From Blastococcus sp. MG754426 (lineage in GTDB: Bacteria > Actinomycetota > Actinomycetes > Mycobacteriales > Geodermatophilaceae), in assembly GCF_021699055.1 (NCBI RefSeq), contig NZ_SSXC01000034.1, forward strand, positions 1-39,784: a stretch of 39,784 nucleotides of DNA. The letters are read 5' to 3'. The notes under the pieces are model-generated. The model saw only the letters and a list, made by a program, of their open reading frames with translations. It was not told the DNA's origin and did not search any database. Below, one piece after another: positions 32,379 through 39,695 of the stretch; the first letter of the stretch is position 1; every line of letters starts with the position of its first letter. The position numbers were made by a program, and so were the translations under genes.

Positions 32379-33194
32379 TCAGAACGCGGCGAGGACGGCG
32401 CCCTCGTAGTTCTGCTCGATGAACTGGCGCACCTCGTCGGAGTGCAGCAGCTCCTCCAGCTCCTGGATGCGCTCGTCGCCCTCGTCGCCGGTGCGCACCA
32501 CCAGGAGGTTGGCGTTGGGGTTGCCCTCGCCCTCCTCCAGGGCCAGCGCGTCCTCGGCGGGGACGAGGTCGGCCTCGATGGCGTAGTTGCCGTTGATGAC
32601 CGCGATGTCCACGTCGGCCAGCGAGCGGGGCACCTGCGCGGCCTCGACCTCGGAGATCTCGAGGTTCCTCGGGTTGCCCTCGATGTCCAGCGAGGTCGGC
32701 GCGGCGTCGCCGGTGTCGGCCAGGGTGATCAGGCCGTTGGCCTCGAGCAGCCGCAGCGCCCGCGCGGCGTTGGTCGGGTCGTTCGGGATCGCCACCGTCG
32801 CGCCGTCGGGCAGCTCGGCGAGGTCGGTCAGCGTGTTCGAGTAGATGCCGAGCGGCTCGATGTGCACCGGGTCGAGCGCCGCGAAGTCGTAGCCGGCGCT
32901 GGCCTCCTGCTCCTCCAGGTACGGGATCGTCTGGAAGTAGTTGGCGTCCAGGGAGCCGTCGTCGAGGGCGACGTTGGGCTGCACGTAGTCGGTGAACTCG
33001 ACGATCTCCAGGTCCAGGCCGGCGTCCTCGGCGAGGTTCTCGTCGATGTAGCGCAGGATCTCCGCGTGCGGGACCGGGGACGCGCCGACCCGCAGCGGCT
33101 CGTCGGCCGCCGACAGCTCGGCCTCGCCGCCGCAGGCGGCGAGCAGGGCCGTCATCGCCGAAGCGGCCAGGACGGTGGTGAAGCGGGTGCGCAT
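32379..33194 (-). CDS. metQ: Methionine ABC transporter substrate-binding lipoprotein MetQ
   Basis: A 271-residue NLPA/MetQ lipoprotein. The lipobox is LLAAC with the lipidated Cys at C21, after a short signal (MRTRFTTVLAASAMTA). Family features are LRVGASPVPHAEILRYIDEN, DANYFQTIPYLEEQE and VAIPNDPTNAARALRLLEANGLI, which line the ligand site. ATG 33194 has GAGGAG about ten bases upstream. It is the third gene of metN-metI-metQ. The ligand is probably methionine (L- or D-), as judged from the operon and its SAM riboswitch-like leader. Confidence 0.93.
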   Translation of the reverse strand: MRTRFTTVLAASAMTALLAACGGEAELSAADEPLRVGASPVPHAEILRYIDENLAEDAGLDLEIVEFTDYVQPNVALDDGSLDANYFQTIPYLEEQEASAGYDFAALDPVHIEPLGIYSNTLTDLAELPDGATVAIPNDPTNAARALRLLEANGLITLADTGDAAPTSLDIEGNPRNLEISEVEAAQVPRSLADVDIAVINGNYAIEADLVPAEDALALEEGEGNPNANLLVVRTGDEGDERIQELEELLHSDEVRQFIEQNYEGAVLAAF

Positions 33195-33256
33195 GGTGGT
33201 GGTTCTCCTCGGGTGGTGCGGTGGGACGGCGGCCGGGCGGCCGCCGGAGAGGTCGG

Positions 33257-33916
33257 TCAGGCGTGCGCGAGCGAGCGCGCCCAGCGGTCGCCGGCCCACT
33301 GGAGGGCCTGGACGATGACCAGCAGGAGGACGACGGTCGCCAGGGTGATGTCGGTGCGGAACTGCTGGTAGCCGAAGCGGATGGCGAAGTCGCCGAGCCC
33401 GCCGCCGCCGACCGCACCGGCCATGGCCGAGTAGCTGATCAGCGCGACGACGGTGACCGTGACCCCGGCGACCAGCGAGGGCCGGGCCTCGGGCAGCAGC
33501 ACGGTGCGCACGACGTCGCGCCGGCGGGCGCCCATGGACAGCGCCGCCTCCACCTTGCCGGCGGCGACCTCGCGCAGGCTGGTCTCGACCAGCCGGGCGA
33601 GGAACGGGACGGCGCCGATGGTCAGCGGCACGATCGCCGCGGTGGAGCCGATCGTCGTCCCGACGATGCCGCGGGTGACGGGGGCGACGAGGACCAGCAG
33701 GATGATGAACGGCAGTGCCCGGCCGAGGTTGACGACCAGGCCCAGCGCGCGGTTGAGCAGCGGCCGAGGGGCCAGCCCGCCGGGGGCGGTGACCGTGAGC
33801 AGCACGCCCAGCGGGACGCCGAGCAGCACGGTGACCAGCGCCGCGACGCCCACCATGTACAGCGTCTCCCAGGTGGCGTCCAGCAGCTGCGGCCAGATGC
33901 GGTTCCAGTCGCTCAC
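33257..33916 (-). CDS. metI: Methionine ABC transporter permease MetI
   Basis: A 219-residue membrane permease with about five spans. The ABC-permease EAA loop reads EAALSMGARRRDVVRTVLLPEARPSLVAG, which contacts the ATPase. Other typical parts are TLYMVGVAALVTVLLGVPLGVLL and YSAMAGAVGGGGLGDFAIRFGYQ, the latter a strong MetI signature. GTG 33916 overlaps the metN stop (GTGA). The gap to metQ is 62 bp. Confidence 0.95.
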   Translation of the reverse strand: MSDWNRIWPQLLDATWETLYMVGVAALVTVLLGVPLGVLLTVTAPGGLAPRPLLNRALGLVVNLGRALPFIILLVLVAPVTRGIVGTTIGSTAAIVPLTIGAVPFLARLVETSLREVAAGKVEAALSMGARRRDVVRTVLLPEARPSLVAGVTVTVVALISYSAMAGAVGGGGLGDFAIRFGYQQFRTDITLATVVLLLVIVQALQWAGDRWARSLAHA

Positions 33917-34929
33917 CGGGCCACCTCCGCCGTCGCGGCCACGCGCTCGACCAGGACGCCGCCGGTCCGCAGCCGGTGCACGGCGTCGTCCAGCCCCGCT
34001 CCTCCGCCGGTCACCCGCAGGAGCAGCCGGCCGTAGCGGCCACCGGCCACCGTCTCCACCGACCCGCCGGCGATCTCGACGGCCAGGCCGAGCTCCCCGA
34101 TCAGGGTCTGCAGGACGCGGGTCTCCGGCGTGCGGTCGGTGACGGTCACCCGCAGCAGGGCGCCGTCGTGCCCGGCCCCGGCGTCCGCGACCGGCGCCGG
34201 GAGCAGCGCCTCGCCCAGCGGCGAGCCCGGCCGGGTCAGCACGTCGGCCAGCCGGCCGCCGTCGACGACCCGCCCGCGGTCCAGCAGGACGGCGCTGTCG
34301 CACACGGCCTTGACCACGGACATCTCGTGGGTGATCAGCAGGACGGTCAGCCCCAGCTCGTCCCGCACCCGGCGCAGCAGCTCCAGGACCCCGGTGGTGC
34401 TGGCCTGGTCGAGCGCGGAGGTGGCCTCGTCGCAGAGCAGCACGTCCGGGCGGGCGGCGAGCGCGCGGGCGATGGCCACCCGCTGCTGCTGCCCGCCGGA
34501 GAGCTGCGCGGGGCGGGCGTCCGCGCGGTCGGCGAGGCCCACGAGGTCCAGCAGCTCCCCCGCCCGCCGCCGGCGCTCGGCCCGGCCGACGCCGGCGAGC
34601 TCGAGCGGGTGCTCCACGTTCCCCGCAGCGGTGCGCGAGTCGAGCAGCTCGAAGTGCTGGAAGACCATGCCGATGGACCGCCGCGCCTGCCGGACCCGCT
34701 CGTCGGGGAGCTCGGTGAGCACCTGCCCGTCGACGGTCACCGAGCCTGAGGTGGGCCGCTCCAGCAGGTTGACCAGGCGCACCAGCGTGCTCTTGCCCGA
34801 GCCGCTGGGGCCCACGACGCCGGCGAACTCGCCCCGGTCGACGGACAGGCTGACGCCGTCGACGGCGACGACCTCGCCGGCCCGCCCGCGGGCGGGGAAG
34901 ACCTTGCGGACGTCCTTCAGTTCGATCAC
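33913..34929 (-). CDS. metN: Methionine ABC transporter ATPase MetN
   Basis: A 338-residue ABC ATPase. Walker A is GPSGSGKS (40-47), the Q loop MVFQHFELL, signature LSGGQQQRV, Walker B VLLCDEATSALD and the H loop LLITHEM. The last ~80 residues form the NIL regulatory domain that binds methionine for feedback inhibition in this family. GTG 34929 has GGAG ten bases upstream. It is the first structural gene behind a SAM riboswitch-like fold and a leader peptide (138 bp between leader stop and start), so expression is likely tied to SAM and sulfur amino-acid levels. Confidence 0.94.
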   Translation of the reverse strand: MIELKDVRKVFPARGRAGEVVAVDGVSLSVDRGEFAGVVGPSGSGKSTLVRLVNLLERPTSGSVTVDGQVLTELPDERVRQARRSIGMVFQHFELLDSRTAAGNVEHPLELAGVGRAERRRRAGELLDLVGLADRADARPAQLSGGQQQRVAIARALAARPDVLLCDEATSALDQASTTGVLELLRRVRDELGLTVLLITHEMSVVKAVCDSAVLLDRGRVVDGGRLADVLTRPGSPLGEALLPAPVADAGAGHDGALLRVTVTDRTPETRVLQTLIGELGLAVEIAGGSVETVAGGRYGRLLLRVTGGGAGLDDAVHRLRTGGVLVERVAATAEVAR

Positions 34930-35024
34930 GGGATGGGGTCTCCGGGGGTTGAGCAGGCACGGGCGGGCGACGACGCCGGCGAGGGCGTGGTGGACCGCGG
35001 TGCGCCGGGCGGTGGGGGCGGCAG

Positions 35025-35046
35025 GCCCGCCGCTACGAGGGCGGGC
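35025..35046 (-). terminator. Possible attenuator hairpin upstream of metN
   Basis: GCCCGCC-GCTACGAG-GGCGGGC is a perfect 7-bp stem (either strand). On the minus strand it begins about 22 bases after the leader peptide stop and 96 bases before metN. It could be an attenuator that responds to ribosome position in the leader. Confidence 0.4.
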
Positions 35047-35067
35047 GTCGCCGGGAGGCGGGAGGCC

Positions 35068-35142
35068 TCAGCGGCACAGGGCTGTGCCGGTGCGGCACAG
35101 GTCGACGTGCCGGCGGGCCCACGAGAGCAGCTCGTACCGCAT
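35068..35142 (-). CDS. Cysteine-type leader peptide (24 aa) before metNIQ
   Basis: A 24-codon ORF from ATG 35142 with a strong GGAGGA five bases upstream. Its core is ARRHVDLCRTGTALCR, sharing RRHVDL with the leader at 2860 and carrying two Cys codons. This is the sulfur-regulon leader family of actinobacteria. It starts ten bases after the riboswitch-like fold, and its Shine-Dalgarno overlaps the 3' side of that fold's closing helix. It probably controls metN by ribosome stalling or coupled translation; the amino acid sensed is inferred to be cysteine. Confidence 0.82.
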   Translation of the reverse strand: MRYELLSWARRHVDLCRTGTALCR

Positions 35143-35151
35143 GGTGTTCCT

Positions 35152-35240
35152 CCATCGGTCCTGGCAGTAGCACCCGCGCCCGCCGATGCGGGGGGTTGCT
35201 GCGACGTCGACGAGCCAGGTCTCTCAGCCGCTCCGGATGG
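35152..35240 (-). promoter_or_regulatory. SAM riboswitch (S-box-like)
   Basis: On the minus strand the fold opens with CCATC (35240-35236) and closes with GATGG (35156-35152), helped by a GG/CC pair, as helix P1. Between them lie the S-box core segments GAGCGGCTGAGAGACCTGG, GTCGCAGCAACC and GGTGCTACTGCCAG. These match the conserved GAG..GG..GAGgGA..GGC, GCAACC and GGTGCxA blocks of the SAM-I family. P2 arms are GCGGC/GTCGC and P3 arms CCCGC/GCGGG. No P4 hairpin is present, so it is a compact or variant member, possibly nearer to the SAM-I/IV clan. It regulates a methionine importer, the expected target. Confidence 0.8.
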
Positions 35241-35251
35241 TTGCGGCAGCG

Positions 35252-35257
35252 AGTCTA
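35252..35257 (-). promoter_or_regulatory. -10 box of metNIQ leader transcript
   Basis: TAGACT (minus strand 35257-35252) is a canonical actinobacterial -10 box. Its first three bases are the stop codon of the upstream membrane-protein gene. A start near 35245 would put the riboswitch within a few bases of the transcript's 5' end. No strong -35 is visible. Confidence 0.6.
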
Positions 35258-36202
35258 CGGACCGGATCCGGGCGTTTCCCCTCCACGACCTGCGACGTCA
35301 CTCACAGCGACGTCCGGGGCCGGCCCCGGCAGGCTCGTGGGGACCGCGCGGAGCAGTCGGGCCAGCAGCCAGCCACCGACTGCACCGAGGACGGCGAAGC
35401 CGGAGATCGGGCCGACGACCTGGGCGGGCGTGAAGGAGATCCCGGCGGCGACCTGCAGCGCGGTGGCCAGGGAGATCGACGGCAGCAGCAGCACGATGGT
35501 CACGAGCAGCGGTGCCGCCAGCAGGTAGCCGAACGACTCGCGGCGGCGCACCAGCAGCCCGGCCAGCGCAGCCGCCGGGGTGATGACGGCCAGGTCGAGG
35601 GAGTACGTGACCGTCGTGGTGTAGACGTCGAGCAGGTCGGGCGCGGTCCCCTGCAGCAGCGCGGTCACGAGAGGCTGCAACCAGACCACGGCCGTCACCG
35701 CCGCCGAGGCCAGCAGGAACCAGGACAGGGAGCGGTGCGGGAGGTCGGGGTCCGCGGCAGCGGCGGCCAGGGCGGCCCGGCTGGTCTCGCTGAGCGCCGC
35801 GACGAACCCGAACAGCGAGCCCGAGAGCAGCGTCACGTAGGCCAGGTAGAGCGGGTTGTAGGCCACACCCAGGGCGTAGTTGGCGTAGACGTACAGCAGG
35901 TAGCCCAGCGAGCCGGCGAGCAGCAGCGTCCCGCGCGGGGATGCCTTGCGGTGCTCCAGCCAGGCCCGGACCACGAGCGGGATGCCGAACGCCAGGAGGA
36001 CGGCGTCGACGGCGGTGTTGTTCGTGGCGGTGAAGACCGTGTCGTAGCGGTACAGCCCGGATCCGGCCAGCCGGGCGGACTGCCCGCGCGGGGTGACCAC
36101 CGTGACCGGGTCGGCCGACGGGCGCCACAGCAGCCCGACCGCCGCCGCTGCAGCACCGACCGCCGCCACCAGACCGGGCAACCTGCGCAAGGCTCGTCCC
36201 AC
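35255..36202 (-). CDS. Polytopic membrane protein, unknown function
   Basis: A 315-residue hydrophobic protein with about eight spans (for example LVAAVGAAAAAVGLLW, LLLAGSLGYLLYVYANYALG, LYLAYVTLLSGSLFGFVAALS, LLVTIVLLLPSISLATALQVA). No transport motif is recognised. The open frame extends to 36313 but that part overlaps the tmRNA terminator, so GTG 36202 is chosen as the start; it lacks a good Shine-Dalgarno. The TAG stop at 35257-35255 overlaps the -10 box of the downstream leader. The short gap suggests the riboswitch transcript starts at its 3' end rather than being read through. Confidence 0.6.
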   Translation of the reverse strand: MGRALRRLPGLVAAVGAAAAAVGLLWRPSADPVTVVTPRGQSARLAGSGLYRYDTVFTATNNTAVDAVLLAFGIPLVVRAWLEHRKASPRGTLLLAGSLGYLLYVYANYALGVAYNPLYLAYVTLLSGSLFGFVAALSETSRAALAAAAADPDLPHRSLSWFLLASAAVTAVVWLQPLVTALLQGTAPDLLDVYTTTVTYSLDLAVITPAAALAGLLVRRRESFGYLLAAPLLVTIVLLLPSISLATALQVAAGISFTPAQVVGPISGFAVLGAVGGWLLARLLRAVPTSLPGPAPDVAVSDVAGRGGETPGSGP

Positions 36203-36261
36203 AGCGCCGTGCTTACCCGTCCGGCCCCCGGCTAGCCACCGGTCCGGCGCCGGAACGACGA

Positions 36262-36294
36262 ACGCCCGGCCCCACGAGGCGTGGGGCCGGGCGT
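36262..36294 (-). terminator. tmRNA terminator, 14-bp stem
   Basis: ACGCCCGGCCCCAC, loop GAGGC, GTGGGGCCGGGCGT is a perfect inverted repeat, about 28 bases beyond the tmRNA 3' end on the minus strand and followed there by a mildly T-rich stretch. Confidence 0.85.
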
Positions 36295-36321
36295 CCGGGA
36301 TGTCGTACGACATCGCAGGGG

Positions 36322-36693
36322 TGGAGGTGGCGGGAATCGAACCCGCGTCCTTCGACGCATGACCAGGGCTTCTCCGAGCGCAGTCCGCTACTGCCTCTGC
36401 TCGACCCCATCGATCTCACGGACGAGTCGATGTGACGGGCCCAGTCGCTGTGAGATGTCCCGTGAACGCCCGCGACCGGCGTTCACGGTGAGTCATCTAG
36501 CTGATGCCAGGATCCGGGCCGATGACGAACCCGGGCTGACAGAGTCGCCTCGCTACTTAGGCAGCGAGGGCGAACTCGCGCTGACTGGAGTCGGCGCTTG
36601 TGTTGTTTCCAACGCGTGGTTAACGAGCTCATCGTTGGCTTCCTCGGCTCGCTTCCCCTGGACACCCGACCGAAGTCGAGACCAATCACCCCC
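36322..36693 (-). ncRNA. ssrA: Transfer-messenger RNA (tmRNA)
   Basis: The 5' end reads GGGGGTGATTGGTCTCGAC and the 3' end has the T-arm GGGTTCGATTCCCGCC followed by CACCTCCA, forming the tRNA-Ala-like acceptor stem (GGGGGUG with CACCUCC). The CCA is not encoded. The length of about 372 nt fits actinobacterial one-piece tmRNA, and the tag frame and stop are present. It rescues stalled ribosomes with SmpB. It is divergent from the sulfotransferase-like gene. Confidence 0.95.
36557..36604 (-). other. tmRNA proteolysis-tag reading frame
   Basis: The tag codons on the minus strand from 36604 read NTSADSSQREFALAA followed by TAA, ending with the usual ALAA degradation signal. A preceding alanine would come from the charged tmRNA itself. 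Confidence 0.85.
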
Positions 36694-36787
36694 TGTGTAG
36701 TTGTGCGATCAGGGTAACGGCCCCGTCCAGCCCGTTGTTCCCGGGCGTTCGGCTGCCCGCCGGCCGGCGGTCAGGCAGGATGCCCGC

Positions 36788-37525
36788 ATGACGGGGACCG
36801 GCCGGGCGACGACGCCGGTGCGGATCGCGATGTGGTCCGGTCCGCGCACGCTGTCGACGGCGACGATGCGCGCCTGGGAGAACCGCCCCGACACGGTCGT
36901 CGTCGACGAGCCGCTCTACGGCTACTACCTGGCCGCGACCGGGCTCGATCACCCCGGCCGCGACGAGGTGGTCGCCAGCCAGCCCACCGACTGGCGCGCC
37001 GTCGTCCGCACCCTCACCGAGGGCGAGCTGCCCGGCGGCGCCACCATCTCCTACCAGAAGCACATGACCCACCACGTGCTGCCGGAGGTCGACCTCGACG
37101 CCTTCACCGGCCTGCGGCACGCGTTCCTGATCCGCGACCCGCGCCGGCTGCTCGCCTCCTACGCCCGCGTGCGCGAGCACCCGACCCTGGCCGACCTCGG
37201 CCTGGTCCAGCAGGTCGCGCTGCACCGCCGCTTCGGCGGACCGGTCGTGGACTCCGACGACCTGCTGCGCGACCCGCGCGGCGTGCTCACCGCCCTGTGC
37301 GCGGCGCTGGAGGTGCCCTTCGACGAGCGGATGCTGTCGTGGCCGCCCGGTCGCCGGGAGTCCGACGGGGTGTGGGCACCGCACTGGTACGCGAGCGTGG
37401 AGGCCTCCACCGGCTTCGGCCCGTACCGCGAGACGCCGGTGGAGCTGCCCGGCTCGCTGGCCGGGCTCGCCGCCGAGTGCCTCCCCCACTACGACGACCT
37501 GGCCGCCGGCCGGCTGAGGAGCTGA
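36788..37525 (+). CDS. Sulfotransferase-like protein
   Basis: A 245-residue protein of the sulfotransferase P-loop superfamily. The 5'-phosphosulfate-binding loop is IAMWSGPRTLSTATMRAWENR near the N-terminus and the 3'-phosphate region is FLIRDPRRLLASYARV. ATG 36788 has AGGA seven bases upstream. It is three bases from the downstream aminotransferase gene, which starts with GAGGAG inside this gene's end, so both are one operon. Plant genomes encode proteins with similar N-terminal sulfotransferase-like and C-terminal class IV aminotransferase parts (family knowledge), so the two bacterial genes probably work together. The substrate is unknown. Confidence 0.8.
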   Translation: MTGTGRATTPVRIAMWSGPRTLSTATMRAWENRPDTVVVDEPLYGYYLAATGLDHPGRDEVVASQPTDWRAVVRTLTEGELPGGATISYQKHMTHHVLPEVDLDAFTGLRHAFLIRDPRRLLASYARVREHPTLADLGLVQQVALHRRFGGPVVDSDDLLRDPRGVLTALCAALEVPFDERMLSWPPGRRESDGVWAPHWYASVEASTGFGPYRETPVELPGSLAGLAAECLPHYDDLAAGRLRS

Positions 37526-37528
37526 CCC

Positions 37529-38428
37529 GTGCTGCAGCAGTTCGACGAGCGCAACCGCGACCTGGTGGTCAACGTGGGCGGCCGGCTGGCCCACCGCGAC
37601 GAGGCCGGGGTGAGCCCGTTCGACTCCGTCGTGCAGGGCGGGGACGCGGTCTGGGAGGGGCTGCGGCTCTACCGCGGCCGGATCTTCGCCCTCGAGGAAC
37701 ACCTGGCCCGGCTGCGGCGCTCCGCGCAGGCGCTCGCGTTCACGGAGATCCCCGACGATGCGGCGATCGTCGAGCAGATCCGCCGCACGCTGGCCGCCAA
37801 CGGCATGACCGACGGCGTGCACATCCGGCTCACCCTGACCCGCGGCGTGAAGGTGACCAGCGGCATGGACCCCCGGCTGAACCGGAGCGGCCCGACCCTG
37901 ATCGTGCTGGCCGAGCACAAGCCGCCCGTCTACGACACCGGCGGCATCACGCTGATCACCTCCAGCGTGCGCCGCCCCACCCCCGACGTGCTCGACCCGA
38001 AGATCCACCACAACAACCTGCTCACCTCGATCCTCGCCAAGATCGAGGCGAACGTGGCCGGTGCCGACGACGCCCTGATGCTCGACGCCCGCGGCTTCGT
38101 CGCCGAGACGAACGCGACCCACGTCTTCTTCGCGGCCGACGGCGTCCTCCGCACACCGACGACCGGCGCCTGCCCCGAGGGCATCACCCGGGCCACCGTG
38201 CTGGACCTCGCCGCCGCGGCCGGCGTGACCACCGAGGTCGGCGACTTCTCGACGACCCAGCTGTACGCGTCCGACGAGGTGTTCGTGACCGGCACGATGG
38301 GCGAGCTGACGCCGGTCCTCGCCGTCGACGGGCGGCGCATCGGCACCGGCGACCCCGGCCCGCTGACCCGGCAGCTGTCCGCCGCCTACGGGGAGCTGAC
38401 GGCGTCGTCGGGCACCCCCGTCGTCTGA
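37529..38428 (+). CDS. Class IV (branched-chain-like) aminotransferase
   Basis: A 299-residue PLP enzyme of fold type IV. The PLP lysine lies in DPKIHHNNLLTSILAK and the conserved glutamate in VAETNATHVFF. Other family features are VVQGGDAVWEGLRLYRGRIFALEEHLARLRRSA and VFVTGTMGELTPV, a phosphate-binding loop. GTG 37529 has GAGGAG seven bases upstream. Members include branched-chain and D-amino-acid transaminases and aminodeoxychorismate lyase; the exact substrate is not certain. It is translated with the sulfotransferase-like gene. A hairpin follows. Confidence 0.9.
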   Translation: MLQQFDERNRDLVVNVGGRLAHRDEAGVSPFDSVVQGGDAVWEGLRLYRGRIFALEEHLARLRRSAQALAFTEIPDDAAIVEQIRRTLAANGMTDGVHIRLTLTRGVKVTSGMDPRLNRSGPTLIVLAEHKPPVYDTGGITLITSSVRRPTPDVLDPKIHHNNLLTSILAKIEANVAGADDALMLDARGFVAETNATHVFFAADGVLRTPTTGACPEGITRATVLDLAAAAGVTTEVGDFSTTQLYASDEVFVTGTMGELTPVLAVDGRRIGTGDPGPLTRQLSAAYGELTASSGTPVV

Positions 38429-38443
38429 GCACCGGGATCCGTC

Positions 38444-38495
38444 CCGCGGGGGTCAGGAGGGGGTGCCGGAGCTCTGCCGTCCCGGACCCCCGCGG
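38444..38495. terminator. Inverted repeat between convergent aminotransferase and CorA genes
   Basis: CCGCGGGGGTC (38444-38454) pairs exactly with GACCCCCGCGG (38485-38495) across a 30-nt loop. It starts 16 bases after the aminotransferase stop and probably terminates both convergent genes. Confidence 0.6.
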
Positions 38496-38543
38496 CCGGC
38501 CGCCACCCGCCCGCGCCGGGGGTGGGCGGGAGGCCCGTCCTCC

Positions 38544-39695
38544 TCAGATCCAGTCGCGGCGCTTGAACACCAGGTAGAGCGTCAGGCTGACGCCGATCAT
38601 GAGCAGCAGCGCGAACGGGTACCCCCACACCTCGTCGAGTTCGGGCATGTGGTCGAAGTTCATGCCGTAGACGCCGCCGACGAGGCTCGGCGCGAACAGG
38701 ATGGCGGCCCAGGCGGAGATCTTCTTGACCTCCTCGCCCTGCGCGATCGAGGTCTCGGTCAGCTCGCGGATCTCCTCGTTCTGCCGCTGCGCCACCAGGG
38801 TCGCGTTGACCGTCAGGATGTCGCGCAGCTGCAGCCGGAAGCCCTCCACCCGCTCGTTGACCTGGATGACGTGGTCGGCGACGTCGCGCAGGTAGCCGCG
38901 GAGCTCCTCGTCGACGCCGTACTTGTCGAACCCGGCGGTGAGCGCGGCGATGATGCCGGTGAGCGGCTGGGCGGCCCGCTGGAACTCCAGCACCTCCTGC
39001 GAGAGCTCGTAGATGCGCCGGGAGACGCCCGGGTCGCCGCCGAACACCTGCGTCTCGATCTCGTCGATGTCGTTGGCCAGCCCATCGACCACCGGCCGGT
39101 ACCCGTCGACGACGGCGTCCAGCGTCGCGTAGAGCACCGCCTCGCTCCCGCGGGAGAGCAGTTCCGGGTCGCTCTCCAGCCGCCGCCGCACCCGGGACAG
39201 GTCGGGCGACTCGCTGTGCCGCACGGTGATCGCGAAGTCCGGCCCGAGGAACAGGTGCAGCTCGCCGAATTCGACCTCCTCCGCCGCGTCGAGGTACCGC
39301 GCGGCCTTGAGGACGACGAACAGGGTGCCGCCGTAGCGCTCGAACTTCGGCCGCTGGTGGGCCTTGATCGCGTCCTCGACCGCGAGCTCCGGCAGGTCGA
39401 ACAGCTCCGCGAGCGCCCCCAGCTCCTTCGGCCCCGGGCGGTACAGCCCCAGCCAGGCCAGCCGCCCCTCCCCGTGGAGGAGCTCCTCGCGGCTCTCGGC
39501 CGGCGAATCCGGCGTCGCCACGCGGCGGCCCTCGGAGTAGACGGCGTTGTCCACGATCCGCGACCGCGCAGCCGCGCCGTCGATCGCAGCGGCGGCAGCC
39601 GTGGCGCCGTTCGGCGCCGGCGCGGGGGCCGGCCGCGGCGGGCGGCGACCCAGCGTGGTCAGGGCGGTCAGCGGCGCGAGGCGGCGCTCGGTCAT
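38544..39695 (-). CDS. corA: CorA family Mg2+/Co2+ transporter
   Basis: A 383-residue CorA channel. The large N-terminal cytoplasmic domain is followed by two C-terminal membrane helices (ISAWAAILFAPSLVGGVYGMN and WGYPFALLLMIGVSLTLYLVF), with the GMN selectivity motif between them (VYGMNFDHMPEL). A basic end KRRDWI fits the family. Residues 1-45 form a Pro/Ala-rich, low-complexity extension. ATG 39695 has GGGAG six bases upstream. The sequence around its start is repeated in inverted form at the window end. Confidence 0.95.
   Translation of the reverse strand: MTERRLAPLTALTTLGRRPPRPAPAPAPNGATAAAAAIDGAAARSRIVDNAVYSEGRRVATPDSPAESREELLHGEGRLAWLGLYRPGPKELGALAELFDLPELAVEDAIKAHQRPKFERYGGTLFVVLKAARYLDAAEEVEFGELHLFLGPDFAITVRHSESPDLSRVRRRLESDPELLSRGSEAVLYATLDAVVDGYRPVVDGLANDIDEIETQVFGGDPGVSRRIYELSQEVLEFQRAAQPLTGIIAALTAGFDKYGVDEELRGYLRDVADHVIQVNERVEGFRLQLRDILTVNATLVAQRQNEEIRELTETSIAQGEEVKKISAWAAILFAPSLVGGVYGMNFDHMPELDEVWGYPFALLLMIGVSLTLYLVFKRRDWI

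Noticed and set aside
36203-36313. Extended N-terminus (ATG-like start at 36313) for the membrane protein
   Set aside because: This stretch overlaps the 14-bp tmRNA terminator and lacks coding features; a start at GTG 36202 is more likely.
36330-36360. Apparent tRNA T-arm on the minus strand
   Set aside because: It is the 3' tRNA-like domain of tmRNA; no anticodon arm or separate tRNA is present.
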